From contig JAQIJC010000001.1 in assembly GCA_036946405.1 (NCBI GenBank), positions 181,501 to 245,500 of the forward strand: a DNA stretch of 64,000 bases, given 5' to 3'. The stretch is from Sphingomonas phyllosphaerae. Lineage in GTDB: Bacteria; Pseudomonadota; Alphaproteobacteria; Sphingomonadales; Sphingomonadaceae. Position 1 is the first letter of the stretch, and each line of letters opens with the position of its first letter. This document shows positions 32,485 through 43,436 of the stretch, piece after piece. Below the pieces are notes generated by a model. That model had not been told where the DNA came from, made no database searches, and was given only the letters and a program-made list of their open reading frames with translations. The position numbers were made by a program, and so were the translations under genes.

Positions 32485-33000
32485 TCAACCCCGCCACTTG
32501 GCCAGCGCCGCATCATACCGCTCGCGCGCCGCATCGCGTGCGTCCTCCAGCTTACGCCGCTCCATGCGCCAGCGCCGGTCGGCGGCCTTCTCCTCGCGTT
32601 CCAGCGCCGCGCGGCGCTTCGCCAGTTCCTTGCACTCCGCTTCCTCGGCAGCAGCAGCCGTGTCGAGCGCCGCCTCCGCATCATCCAGCGCCTTGCGGCT
32701 CGGCCGTGGCACCGGCTTGACCGACACCTTCTTCGACACCGCCGCCTTACCCGCTCGCCGCGATGCGGGCGCGGCGGCCAGTTGCTCCTCCGCACTCCCA
32801 CGCGACCTCTTCACGACCTCGCCCGGCGTGGCGAGCGGCGCTTCCATCAGCGCGGGATCGGTCACCTCCTCCGCCGCGCCGCGCGCGAACAGATCGGCTG
32901 TCGCACCCCATGCCGCCAACGCTGCCCTGCGACTCGGTGCGGCCACATAGGCGTCGTGAAAGCCGGCGGGAGTGCGAAAGACCTTCAGCTTGCGCGGCAT
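32485..33000 (-). CDS. Conserved hypothetical protein with basic coiled coil
   Basis: The 171-residue protein begins MPRKLKVFRTPAGFHDAYVA. The N-terminal part (about 1-70) is compact (APSRRAALAAWGATADLFAR, then EEVTDPALMEAPLATPGEVV). The rest is a Lys/Arg/Glu/Ala-rich helix (ALEREEKAADRRWRMERRKL) that is probably a coiled coil. From memory, related proteins are common in sphingomonads without assigned function. No signal peptide is seen. The start at 33000 is taken because the upstream extension runs through repeats. Confidence 0.78.
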   Translation of the reverse strand: MPRKLKVFRTPAGFHDAYVAAPSRRAALAAWGATADLFARGAAEEVTDPALMEAPLATPGEVVKRSRGSAEEQLAAAPASRRAGKAAVSKKVSVKPVPRPSRKALDDAEAALDTAAAAEEAECKELAKRRAALEREEKAADRRWRMERRKLEDARDAARERYDAALAKWRG

Positions 33001-33074
33001 CGCCCTGTCCTTTCGCCTCCGCCGGGGTTCGCCCGTTCCAACCGCCCGGCGCGCGCGTGGTTCAGAACCTCCCC

Positions 33075-33330
33075 CGTCATTCCCGCACAGGCGAAAGCTC
33101 TGCAAAAATCTGCCAGTTCCCCTCCATCGTTCGTCACCCCGGACTTGTTCCGGGGTCCACTGCTCCGCAGAAACGGCGACTTCGACGCTCGCGTAACAGT
33201 GGATGCCGGAACAAGTCCGGCATGACGATGAGAGTTCTCAGAGGTCTCGCACAGACAGGAATTCAGACGAGCAGGTCCGTCGATAGCGCCGGAAGGTCTG
33301 CGGCTCCGGATCCTCACCCGCACGGGATAA
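33075..33330. repeat. Composite of family B and family C palindromes
   Basis: A family B-like left arm (CGTCATTCCCGCACAGGCGAAAGC) at 33075 is followed by a full family C element at 33132-33227 (CGTCACCCCGGACTTG ... CAAGTCCGGCATGACG). Then comes more family B sequence (GAGCAGGTCCGTCGATAGCG, then GGATCCTCACCCGCACGGG). The remaining gap to acnA (33331-33504) is GC-rich and holds the presumed acnA promoter; no gene is seen in it. Confidence 0.75.
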
Positions 33331-33504
33331 CGGCGCGCGCCACCACCCGCGCACCGCCCAGCCACAATCGCTTACATCCGCTCCCGCCACCCCCCTTTCG
33401 CACATGCGGCACCACTGCTATCGCCCGCGGCGACCGAGACATTCGCTCCCGTCGCCGCGCGCGCCCGCCGCCCGGCGACGGCCCTTGACGAAAGGACTTT
33501 GCCC

Positions 33505-36192
<2,688 letters not shown>

Positions 36193-36218
36193 GCGACGAC
36201 GATCAGGGTGATTTCGGG

Positions 36219-36252
36219 AAGGGAGGGCCGCTGGTCCTCCCTTTCTGCTTTT
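36219..36252 (+). terminator. Rho-independent terminator of acnA
   Basis: AAGGGAGG (36219-36226) pairs with CCTCCCTT (36236-36243) and is followed by TCTGCTTTT. It lies 26 bases after the acnA stop and just before the next gene. Confidence 0.75.
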
Positions 36253-36265
36253 GGGGGACACAAGG

Positions 36266-36562
36266 TTGAGCGAAGAGTACGTCTATGACGAGGCAACAGG
36301 CGAATGGGTGCCGGCCGGTGAGGTCAGCGCCACGGCGCCGGCGGACGGCGTCGAGGTCCGCGACGCGGTCGGCAACCTGCTGGCGGACGGCGATGCGGTG
36401 ACGCTGATCAAGGACCTGAAGGTCAAGGGCACCAGTCAGACGCTCAAGCGCGGCACCGCCATCAAGTCGATCCGGCTGACCGGCGACCCGCAGGAAATCG
36501 ACTGCCGCTTCGACGGGATCAAGGGCTTGGTCCTGCGCGCGGAGTTCGTGAAGAAGCGCTGA
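36266..36562 (+). CDS. PhnA/YjdM-like protein lacking the zinc ribbon
   Basis: The 98-residue protein (TTG start, GGGGGA 7 bases upstream) reads MSEEYVYDEATGEWVPAGEV. Its C-terminal domain is characteristic: VRDAVGNLLADGDAVTLIKD, then LKVKGTSQTLKRGTAIKSIR, and DCRFDGIKGLVLRAEFVKK. This is the PhnA/YjdM domain, once linked by name to alkylphosphonate use although its role is not established. Classical members carry a CxxC zinc ribbon at the N-terminus; here it is replaced by a short acidic segment. It follows the acnA terminator. Confidence 0.85.
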   Translation: MSEEYVYDEATGEWVPAGEVSATAPADGVEVRDAVGNLLADGDAVTLIKDLKVKGTSQTLKRGTAIKSIRLTGDPQEIDCRFDGIKGLVLRAEFVKKR

Positions 36563-36576
36563 GCGTCGCTCCTGTC

Positions 36577-36670
36577 CGTCATCCCCGCGCAGGCGGGCAT
36601 CCAGACGCACAGGTTCCTCGGTAGAAGCGCGAGGTCCGAGGTTCTGGATTGCCGCCTCCGCGGGAATGAT
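36577..36670. repeat. Palindromic repeat, family B copy 3
   Basis: CGTCATCCCCGCGCAGGCGG and CCGCCTCCGCGGGAATGAT form the outer arms, with CATCCAGA and TCTGGATTG inside. It lies between the PhnA-like gene and the convergent permease gene. Confidence 0.85.
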
Positions 36671-36683
36671 GGGTTTGGCGAGG

Positions 36684-38075
36684 TCACCCCACCGCCGCGC
36701 GCTTGCGCCCGTAGACGAAGTACAGCACCAGCCCCACGACGTTCCACAGCAGGAAATACTCCTGCGTTTTCAGCGGCAGGCTGAAGAACAGATACACGCA
36801 TCCCAGCACGCCCAACGTCCCGACCACCGGTGCGAGCGGGGCGCGGAACGTTCGCTCGGCATCTGGCGCACGGCGACGCATCACCATCATGCACACGCAC
36901 ACCGCGACGAACGCCGCCAGCGTCCCGGCATTGGCGAGCGCGGCGATCGCGTCGATCGGCATCACCCCCGCGATCACCGCGACCAGCGCCGCGGTCATCA
37001 GCGTGATCCGCACCGGCGCGCCGCGCTGCGACACCTTGGCGAGCCCCGCGGGCAGCAGCCCGTCACGCGCCATCACGAAGAAAATCCGGCTCTGTCCGAA
37101 CAGAAACCCCAGCAAAACCGTGGGAAGCGCGATCACCGCGCTGGCGGCGAGGAAGGTCGCGAACCCGGGCCGTTCGATATCGCGCAGGATCAGCGCCAGC
37201 GGCTCGGGCGAGCCCGCGAAGCGCGTATAGCTGAGCGCGCCGACCGCCGCGATCGCGACGCCGACATAGATGACGATGCACCCGAACATCGACCCGATGA
37301 TCCCGATCGACAGGTCGCGGCCGGGGTTCTTGGTCTCCTCCGCCGCGGTCGAGATCGCATCGAAGCCATAGAAAGCGAAGAAGATGATCGCCGCCGCCGC
37401 CATCACGCCGCGCTCCTTGCCGTCGGCGTCGACCGAGGCGGTGAAGCCGTGCGGCATGAACGGGTGGAGGTTGGCGGCGTCGAAATGCGGCAGCGCGACG
37501 AACACGAAGACGGTCAGCGCGACCAGCTTTACCCCCACCAGCACCGCATTGAGCGTCGCGCTCTCCTTGGTGCCGAAGCACAGCAGTCCGGCGACGACCG
37601 CGATGATGAACACCGCGGGCAAATTGACGAGACCGCCCATTTCCGGCCCGTTGGTCAGCGCGACCGGAAAGCCGAGCGGGGTCAGCAACGCCGAGGCATA
37701 GCCCGACCAGCCGACCGCCACCGTCGAGACGACCAGCGAATATTCGAGGATCAGCGACCAGCCGATCACCCAGGCGATCACCTCCCCCAGCACGACATAA
37801 CTGTAGGTATAGGCGCTCCCTGAGGCCGGGATCATCGTCGACATTTCGGCATAGGCGAGCGCGGCACAAGCGCAGATCGCCCCCGCGATCACGAAGCTGA
37901 GCATCACCGCCGGCCCCGCGCGATCTGCGCCGACGCCGATCAGCGTCAGGATGCCGGTCCCGACGATCGCACCCACGCCAAGCGCGACGAGGTGCGGCCA
38001 CGAAAGGGTGCGGGCAAGGACGGGCCCGTCACCATGATCGACCGCGATCGGCTTGCGCCGGAACAGACTGGACAT
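36684..38075 (-). CDS. APC-family amino acid permease
   Basis: The 463-residue inner-membrane protein has about 12 transmembrane helices. The first helix holds the broken-helix motif GVGAIVGTGILTLIG, and segments such as AGAICACAALAYAEMSTMIP, SGSAYTYSYVVLGE and FFAFYGFDAISTAAEETKNP are typical of the cationic amino acid transporter / YfnA-like branch. It probably takes up amino acids by proton symport; the substrate is uncertain. It is alone between two palindromic repeats, and the start at 38075 gives the usual short cytoplasmic N-terminus. Confidence 0.92.
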   Translation of the reverse strand: MSSLFRRKPIAVDHGDGPVLARTLSWPHLVALGVGAIVGTGILTLIGVGADRAGPAVMLSFVIAGAICACAALAYAEMSTMIPASGSAYTYSYVVLGEVIAWVIGWSLILEYSLVVSTVAVGWSGYASALLTPLGFPVALTNGPEMGGLVNLPAVFIIAVVAGLLCFGTKESATLNAVLVGVKLVALTVFVFVALPHFDAANLHPFMPHGFTASVDADGKERGVMAAAAIIFFAFYGFDAISTAAEETKNPGRDLSIGIIGSMFGCIVIYVGVAIAAVGALSYTRFAGSPEPLALILRDIERPGFATFLAASAVIALPTVLLGFLFGQSRIFFVMARDGLLPAGLAKVSQRGAPVRITLMTAALVAVIAGVMPIDAIAALANAGTLAAFVAVCVCMMVMRRRAPDAERTFRAPLAPVVGTLGVLGCVYLFFSLPLKTQEYFLLWNVVGLVLYFVYGRKRAAVG

Positions 38076-38149
38076 GCACTCCCCTTCTTATCTCTCGGGG
38101 GAAATGTAACAGCTGTGACGAGTATTGTGGAGGGTAGAGCAGCCCCTTC

Positions 38150-38274
38150 CGTCATTCCCGCGAAGGCGAAACCTCTGCGAACGTCATCCGTCATGCCGGA
38201 CTTGTTCCGGCATGACGGGGCAGTGAGGACGACTTCCGGACGTTCGCAAAAGCCTCGCGCGCGTGGGAATGACG
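38150..38274. repeat. Nested palindromes, family C core inside a family B-like frame
   Basis: Three stems are nested. The outer arms are CGTCATTCCCGCG and CGCGTGGGAATGACG. A middle stem TGCGAACGTC (38176-38185) pairs perfectly with GACGTTCGCA (38239-38248). The innermost is a perfect 13-base-pair hairpin CCGTCATGCCGGA-CTTGT-TCCGGCATGACGG (38188-38218). It lies upstream of the permease and downstream of the CoA-binding protein gene. Confidence 0.85.
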
Positions 38275-38300
38275 AAATTGCATGGGGTGAAAGCAAGGGC

Positions 38301-38732
38301 TCAGGCCCCCACCGGCCCGACCCCCAGCCGCGGGATCTCGATCGCCGGACAGCGATCCATGACCACCTTCAGCCCCGCCGCCTCGGCGCGCGCCGCCGCC
38401 GCCTCGTCGATGACGCCGAGTTGCAGCCACACCGCTTTCGCCCCGATCGCGATCGCCTGATCGACCACCGTGCCCGCCTCCGACGAGCGACGAAAGATAT
38501 CGACCATGTCGATTGGATCGCCGAGCTGGTCGAGATCGCGGAACACGAACTCGCCATGGACATGCGTGCCCGTGATCTGCGGATTGACCGGGATGACGCG
38601 ATAGCCATGCCCCTGCAAGGTCGCCATCACCCCGTTCGATGGGCGCGTCGGGCGATCGGATGCGCCGACCAGCGCGATCGTGCGCACTTCTTCGAGCAAC
38701 GTCCTGATCTCGGCATCGGTGGTCAGCGGCAT
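38301..38732 (-). CDS. CoA-binding (YccU-like) protein
   Basis: The 143-residue single-domain Rossmann protein has IALVGASDRPTRPSNGVMAT (about 19-38) and GHGYRVIPVNPQITG, then MVDIFRRSSEAGTVVDQAI and VWLQLGVIDEAAAARAEAAG. These are the features of the YccU-type CoA-binding family related to succinyl-CoA synthetase alpha. The role is unknown. AAGGAG lies 8 bases before the ATG at 38732. It is the last of three minus-strand genes after MucR and the MpaB-like protein. Confidence 0.9.
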   Translation of the reverse strand: MPLTTDAEIRTLLEEVRTIALVGASDRPTRPSNGVMATLQGHGYRVIPVNPQITGTHVHGEFVFRDLDQLGDPIDMVDIFRRSSEAGTVVDQAIAIGAKAVWLQLGVIDEAAAARAEAAGLKVVMDRCPAIEIPRLGVGPVGA

Positions 38733-38778
38733 CGTCCCGGCTCCTTTCCTCGAAGAACGAGCCATCTTGCCCAACGGT

Positions 38779-39636
38779 TCAGGGCGCGCGCAATGCCCAG
38801 CGCAGCACGCGGCTCATTCCGTCCGCACCGGCCCGAATCGCCGGTCGCACGAGCGGCGGCGCGCGACGGTCGTGAAGCGCGGCCGCCCAGTCAGGAAGCA
38901 GGTCGAGCGCGGCCGCCGCCGCCACCGCCAGCCCGGCAGCCTGCGCGGGATCTGGGCCGGGCGCGAGCAGCGCATCGGCGACCTCGCGCACACGGTGGTC
39001 GCCACGCAATTGCGGGCGAACTTCGCGGTAGTAAGCGGCGATGTCGGCACGCGACCGCGGCACGTCGCTTGCGCCGAGCCGCTCGGCGACGACGGCGACG
39101 TCGGCGACGTATCGATCCTGATCGTCGGGCGACAGGGATGCATCGCGATAGCGTAGGTAGCCCCTCAGGAAGCTGTCCGTTTCGGCGACATGCACCCAGG
39201 TCAGCAGCGCGGGATCGTTGGCGTCGTAGCGGGTGCCGTCTGGCAAGTGCCCGTGAATACGGTCGTGGATCGCGCGGACCTGCGCGATCGTGCGCTCGGC
39301 CAGATCGGTCGACCCGTAAGTGGTGATGGCGATGAATTGCGCGGTGCGCCGCAGGCGACCGAGCCGGTCATTCCGGAAATCGCTGTGATCCCACACCCCC
39401 GCCAGCGCACCGGGATGCAGCATCTGGAGCAGCAAGGCGGAGATGCCGCCGATCATCATCGCGGAGAAGTCGCCATGCACCCGCCATGCGGGCGAGCGAT
39501 CGGCGATCAATCCGCGGTCTTCGGGCGGGCGGGCGAGGTCCAGCTCGCCGCTGCCCACCATATCACGCAGGGATTGCGCGAGCGACGCACGGGCGCGGCC
39601 GACCGCCGGGGCGATCATCGGATCGACGATCGACAT
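38779..39636 (-). CDS. MpaB/DUF2236-family oxygenase-like protein
   Basis: The 285-residue protein has the DUF2236 pattern: SPAWRVHGDFSAMMIGGISA followed by LLLQMLHPGALAGVWDHSDF, RLRRTAQFIAITTYGS, then RIHGHLPDGTRYDANDPALL and TWVHVAETDSFLRGYLRY. Conserved His residues (in LHPG, WDHSD, RIHG, WVHV) are those that bind haem b or act as ligands in rubber oxygenase Lcp and MpaB relatives. The substrate is unknown. It lies 29 bases downstream of mucR and 46 upstream of the CoA-binding gene. Confidence 0.88.
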   Translation of the reverse strand: MSIVDPMIAPAVGRARASLAQSLRDMVGSGELDLARPPEDRGLIADRSPAWRVHGDFSAMMIGGISALLLQMLHPGALAGVWDHSDFRNDRLGRLRRTAQFIAITTYGSTDLAERTIAQVRAIHDRIHGHLPDGTRYDANDPALLTWVHVAETDSFLRGYLRYRDASLSPDDQDRYVADVAVVAERLGASDVPRSRADIAAYYREVRPQLRGDHRVREVADALLAPGPDPAQAAGLAVAAAAALDLLPDWAAALHDRRAPPLVRPAIRAGADGMSRVLRWALRAP

Positions 39637-39665
39637 CGGCGTGCCGCCCCGTGCGGTGCGAGCGA

Positions 39666-40172
39666 TCAGCCGTCCGCCTGAGCCGCCTTGCGGCGGCCAC
39701 GCCCACCGGTCGTCGGCTCGGCAGCAGCGGCAGCCTCGCCGCGACGCGCACCGGGCTTGCGGCCGAGACCGATCTTCTTGGCCATATCGCGACGTGCCTC
39801 CGAATAGCTTTCGGCGACCATCGGATAGTCGGGCTTCAGGCCGTAACGCTGACGATAGTCGTCCGGGGTAAGACCATGACCGGCCAGGTGACGACGCAGC
39901 GTCTTGTAAGGCTTGCCGTCGATCAGCGAGATCAGATGATCCTTGGACGCGAGCGACTTCCGCACCGATACCGCCGGCGTATATTCTGCGGCGGGCTCTT
40001 CCGGTGCCGCCGGCGCAGTCGACGACGACAGGTTCGTCACCGCATCATGCATCGTGCGCAGAAATGCCGGCACATCCTCGCCCGAGGCGCGGGTGTTCGG
40101 ATTGGCGAGCCACGCAATGGTCAGTTCGGTGGCAAGCTCAACTGCGTTGGCTGTCATGGTATCTTCGGACAT
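39666..40172 (-). CDS. MucR/Ros-family regulator without zinc-finger cysteines
   Basis: The 168-residue protein has the MucR core KDHLISLIDGKPYKTLRRHL followed by AGHGLTPDDYRQRYGLKPDY, then AESYSEARRDMAKKIGLG. In Ros the finger is Cys-x2-Cys-x9-His-x3-His; here those positions are Ser82, Asp85, His95 and His99, so both cysteines are absent. Zinc-less members exist in rhizobia. MucR proteins act as H-NS-like silencers on AT-rich DNA and often regulate themselves; the 224-base upstream region is AT-rich. GGGAGC precedes the ATG. Confidence 0.92.
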   Translation of the reverse strand: MSEDTMTANAVELATELTIAWLANPNTRASGEDVPAFLRTMHDAVTNLSSSTAPAAPEEPAAEYTPAVSVRKSLASKDHLISLIDGKPYKTLRRHLAGHGLTPDDYRQRYGLKPDYPMVAESYSEARRDMAKKIGLGRKPGARRGEAAAAAEPTTGGRGRRKAAQADG

Positions 40173-40396
40173 GGGGTGCTCCCTTATTTACATAGCTCGC
40201 CCTAGACAGCGTTTCCGGGCAGGTCAACGCGCCGTGCAAATGAAATCAACATGTATCTATTTGCGACGTTAAATATCGACCGGGAACCTTTCATCCCCTG
40301 CGCTTCGCTCGCGAATGACAGGGGTGTCGCTTGACCGCAGCGCAAGACCGCGTCCATGATCGGGACAATCATAAATGAATAAAAAGGGGCTTCGCG

Positions 40397-41818
40397 ATGA
40401 ATTCGAACCGCGCACGACGCGCTCTGCTATCGGCCGCGTTGCTGGCGTTGCCGTTGTCGGCCTGTGACACGACCACGTCCGAAAAGCCCGCGACGGCCAC
40501 GAAGAAAGCCCCGCCGGTACGTTACGCGCGTGATCCTTACCCTTCGACCTATCGCGCCTATCCCGGTGCCCCGACGCTCTTACGCAACGTCACGGTGTTC
40601 GATGGTGAAGGCAACCGCATCGACGGCGGTTCACTATTGTTCGCGGGCGGCAAAGTGGTCGCCGTCGGTCAGACGCTCGACGCCCCCGCCGGCGCGACGG
40701 TGATCGACGGGCAGGGCAAGTACGTCACCCCCGGGATCGTCGACATCCACAGCCACCTCGGCGATTACCCGACGCCGTCGGTACAGGCGCACTCGGACGG
40801 CAACGAGGCGACCGCGCCGATCACTGCGGATGTCTGGGCCGAACACAGTGTCTGGCCGCAGGACCCCGGCTTCGGCCGCGCGCTGGCGAACGGCGGGGTC
40901 ACGACGCTGCAGATCCTGCCCGGATCGGCCAATCTGATGGGCGGACGCAGCGTGGTGCTCAAGAACGTCTATGCGCGCACGATGCAGGCGATGAAGTTCC
41001 CGGGCGCGCCGTACGGCCTGAAGATGGCGTGCGGCGAGAACCCGAAGCGAGTCTACGGCAGCAAGAACCGCGAGCCCTCGACCCGGATGGGCAATGTCGC
41101 AGTCGATCGCCAGACCTGGGCGAAGGCGGTCGCCTACAAGCGCAAATGGGACAAATACGAGGCCGAGGGCGGGGATGCTCCCGATCGCGACATCGGGATG
41201 GACACGCTGCGTGGCGTGCTGTCGGGCGAGATCATGGTCCAGAACCATTGCTACCGCGCCGACGAGATGGCGATCGTCCTCGATATGGCCAAGGAGTTCG
41301 GTTACCACGTCACGGCCTTCCACCACGCAGTTGAGGCGTACAAGATCGCCGATTTGCTCAAGGCGAGCGGCACCTGCGCAGCGGTGTGGGCCGACTGGTA
41401 CGGCTTCAAAATGGAAAGCTACGACGGGATCGGTGAAAATCTCGCGATCCTCGAAAATGCCGGCGCCTGCGCGATGATCCATTCCGACGACGAGAACGGC
41501 ATCCAGCGGCTCAATCAGGAAGTCGCCAAGGTGCTGTCGTCGGCGCGCCACTCGGGCATCCAGATCAGCGACGCCGCGGCATGGAAGTGGCTGTCGCTTG
41601 GCCCCGCCAAGGCGCTCGGCATCGACGCGCAGACCGGCAGCCTGAAGCCGGGCAAGATGGCGGACGTGGTGCTGTGGAACGGCAATCCGTTCAGCGTCTA
41701 CACGCGCCCCGAAAAGGTCTGGGTCGACGGCGCGTTGCTCTACGATGCCAATGATCCGAAACGTCGCCCGGTGAGCGACTTCGAACTCGGCCAGCCCGGC
41801 TCGGGAGACGTCAAGTGA
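40397..41818 (+). CDS. Amidohydrolase-family lipoprotein
   Basis: This 473-residue protein has a lipoprotein signal (lipobox LSAC, Cys23), so it is probably membrane-anchored in the periplasm. The amidohydrolase barrel has the metal motif HxH (His118, His120 in GIVDIHSHLGD), later histidines in HVTAFHHAVEAYK and the Asp of MIHSDDENGIQRL. The C-terminal strands (LKPGKMADVVLWNGNPFSVY) close the composite domain. Imidazolonepropionase-like relatives are common; the substrate is unknown. AAAAAGGGG precedes the ATG. The second gene starts at a GTG overlapping its stop. Confidence 0.9.
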   Translation: MNSNRARRALLSAALLALPLSACDTTTSEKPATATKKAPPVRYARDPYPSTYRAYPGAPTLLRNVTVFDGEGNRIDGGSLLFAGGKVVAVGQTLDAPAGATVIDGQGKYVTPGIVDIHSHLGDYPTPSVQAHSDGNEATAPITADVWAEHSVWPQDPGFGRALANGGVTTLQILPGSANLMGGRSVVLKNVYARTMQAMKFPGAPYGLKMACGENPKRVYGSKNREPSTRMGNVAVDRQTWAKAVAYKRKWDKYEAEGGDAPDRDIGMDTLRGVLSGEIMVQNHCYRADEMAIVLDMAKEFGYHVTAFHHAVEAYKIADLLKASGTCAAVWADWYGFKMESYDGIGENLAILENAGACAMIHSDDENGIQRLNQEVAKVLSSARHSGIQISDAAAWKWLSLGPAKALGIDAQTGSLKPGKMADVVLWNGNPFSVYTRPEKVWVDGALLYDANDPKRRPVSDFELGQPGSGDVK

Positions 41819-43110
41819 AGCGCGCGCTCCTTCTCCTCGCCACGATGCTGGCGACGCCTGCGATGGCACAGACGGTGGCGATCACCGGCGGCACGGTCGC
41901 GATCGGCGACGGCTCCGCACCGATCGAGGGCGGCACGGTGGTGATCGCCAGCGGGCGAATCGTCGCGGCCGGGCGCGGCGTCGCGGTGCCCTCGGGCGCG
42001 CAGGTGATCGACGCGGCGGGCAAATGGGTGTCGGCGGGCGTCGTCTCGGCACTGACCGACCTGTCGCTGGTCGATGCCGATGGCGTGCAGGAAAGCAACG
42101 ACGCCGGCGCGCGCAATTCGCCGTTCAAGGCCGCCATCGACGTGTCGCTGGGTGTCAATCCGGCGGCGGTAAAGGTTGCCAACGAGCGGCTGTTCGGGGT
42201 GACCCGCGCGATCGTGACGCCGAGCGCTGAAAGCTCGATCTTCGCCGGGCAGGGCGCGGTCATCGATCTTGGCGCCGATCCGGATGCGGTGACGCGCCCG
42301 CGTGCCTTCCAGTTCGTCGAGCTGGGCGAAGGCGGCGGCAAGCTGGCGGGGGGCAGTCGCCCGGCGGCCTTCGCGTTGCTGCGCGACGCCTTTGCGCAAG
42401 CACAGGACTTCCGCCGCAACCCCGCCGCGTTCGATGGCCGCTCGCGCGACGCGCTGGTGACGCGCGCCGATGCCGAGGCGCTGCTGCGCGTGCTCGATGG
42501 GCAGGTGCCGCTGCTGGTGCATGTCGAGCGTGCGGCGGACATCCGCAACGTGCTGGCGTTGCCGCGCGACTATCCGAAGCTCAAGCTGGTGCTGGTCGGC
42601 GTGACCGAAGGCTGGCTCGTCGCACGCGAGATCGCGGCGGCGAAGGTGCCGGTGATCGCGGCGGCGCTCGCCGACCTGCCCGCGCAGTTCGAGAATCTGG
42701 CCGCGACCGAGTCGAACGTCGGCCGGCTGCGCGCCGCCGGAGTGCCGGTCGCGCTAGCCTCGACCGGCGCGTCGGGCGGCGACCATGTGCTGCGGCAGTT
42801 CGCGGGCAACCTCGTCGCGATCGCGCGCATCCCCGGCGCGACCGGGCTCGATTGGGGGCAGGCGTTCGCGTCGATCACCAGCGGTCCGGCCGAGGCGATC
42901 GGCATGGGCGGCGAGATCGGCTCGCTGCGTGCCGGGCGGCGCGCGGACGTGGTGATCTGGGACGGCGATCCGCTGGAATTGTCGTCGGTGCCGGTCGCGA
43001 CATGGATCGACGGCGTCGCGCAACCGATGCGCTCGCGCCAGACCGAGCTGCGCGACCGGTATTTGACTCCCACGGAGGGTGCGTTGCCCAAAGCCTACGA
43101 GCGGCGCTGA
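41815..43110 (+). CDS. Amidohydrolase-fold exported protein without metal ligands
   Basis: This 431-residue protein has a signal peptide (MKRALLLLATMLATPAMAQT) and the same fold start (VAITGGTVAIGDGSAPIEGG) and end (LRAGRRADVVIWDGDPLELS) as the preceding gene. Where the HxH metal pair should be (about 79-81) it reads GVVSALTDLS, and the other metal histidines are not seen. It is therefore probably not a working hydrolase and may be a structural partner of the first. GTG start, GTGA overlap with the upstream stop. Confidence 0.85.
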   Translation: MKRALLLLATMLATPAMAQTVAITGGTVAIGDGSAPIEGGTVVIASGRIVAAGRGVAVPSGAQVIDAAGKWVSAGVVSALTDLSLVDADGVQESNDAGARNSPFKAAIDVSLGVNPAAVKVANERLFGVTRAIVTPSAESSIFAGQGAVIDLGADPDAVTRPRAFQFVELGEGGGKLAGGSRPAAFALLRDAFAQAQDFRRNPAAFDGRSRDALVTRADAEALLRVLDGQVPLLVHVERAADIRNVLALPRDYPKLKLVLVGVTEGWLVAREIAAAKVPVIAAALADLPAQFENLAATESNVGRLRAAGVPVALASTGASGGDHVLRQFAGNLVAIARIPGATGLDWGQAFASITSGPAEAIGMGGEIGSLRAGRRADVVIWDGDPLELSSVPVATWIDGVAQPMRSRQTELRDRYLTPTEGALPKAYERR

Positions 43111-43129
43111 CACACGTCGTTGCTCCCGT

Positions 43130-43388
43130 CGTCATCCCCGCGCAGGCGGGGATCCAGACGCGCAGGTCCGTCGATGGAGGCGAATCCTCAAAGGTTCTTG
43201 ATCCCCGCCGTCGCGAAACCTCTGCGCACGTCCGGAAGGTGTCCTCAATGTTGCGTCACCCCGGACTTGTTCCGGGGTCCACTGTTCCTCGGAATCAACG
43301 GCTTAACGGTTCGCGGAACGGTGGATGCCGGAACAAGTCCGGCATGACGGATGACACTCGCAGAAGTCCCGCCTGCGCGGGAATGACG
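43130..43388. repeat. Family C palindrome inserted in a family B palindrome
   Basis: The family B left arm (CGTCATCCCCGCGCAGGCGG and GATCCAGACGCGCAGG) begins at 43130 and a B-type right arm (CCCGCCTGCGCGGGAATGACG in two parts) ends at 43388. Between them is a full family C element, 43254-43349. The joint carries GCGAAACCTCTGCGCACGTC, a word also present at 38165-38185. Confidence 0.82.
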
Positions 43389-43436
43389 AGGGGTTCGCGG
43401 GCATGACGAGGGGAGCCGGCGCGAAGAACCTCCCGC

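Noticed and set aside
40290..40325. Family G repeat upstream of the first amidohydrolase
   Set aside because: Only one arm-like stretch (GCGCTTCGCTCGCGAATGAC) is present without a partner. It may be a degraded half-copy, but this cannot be supported.
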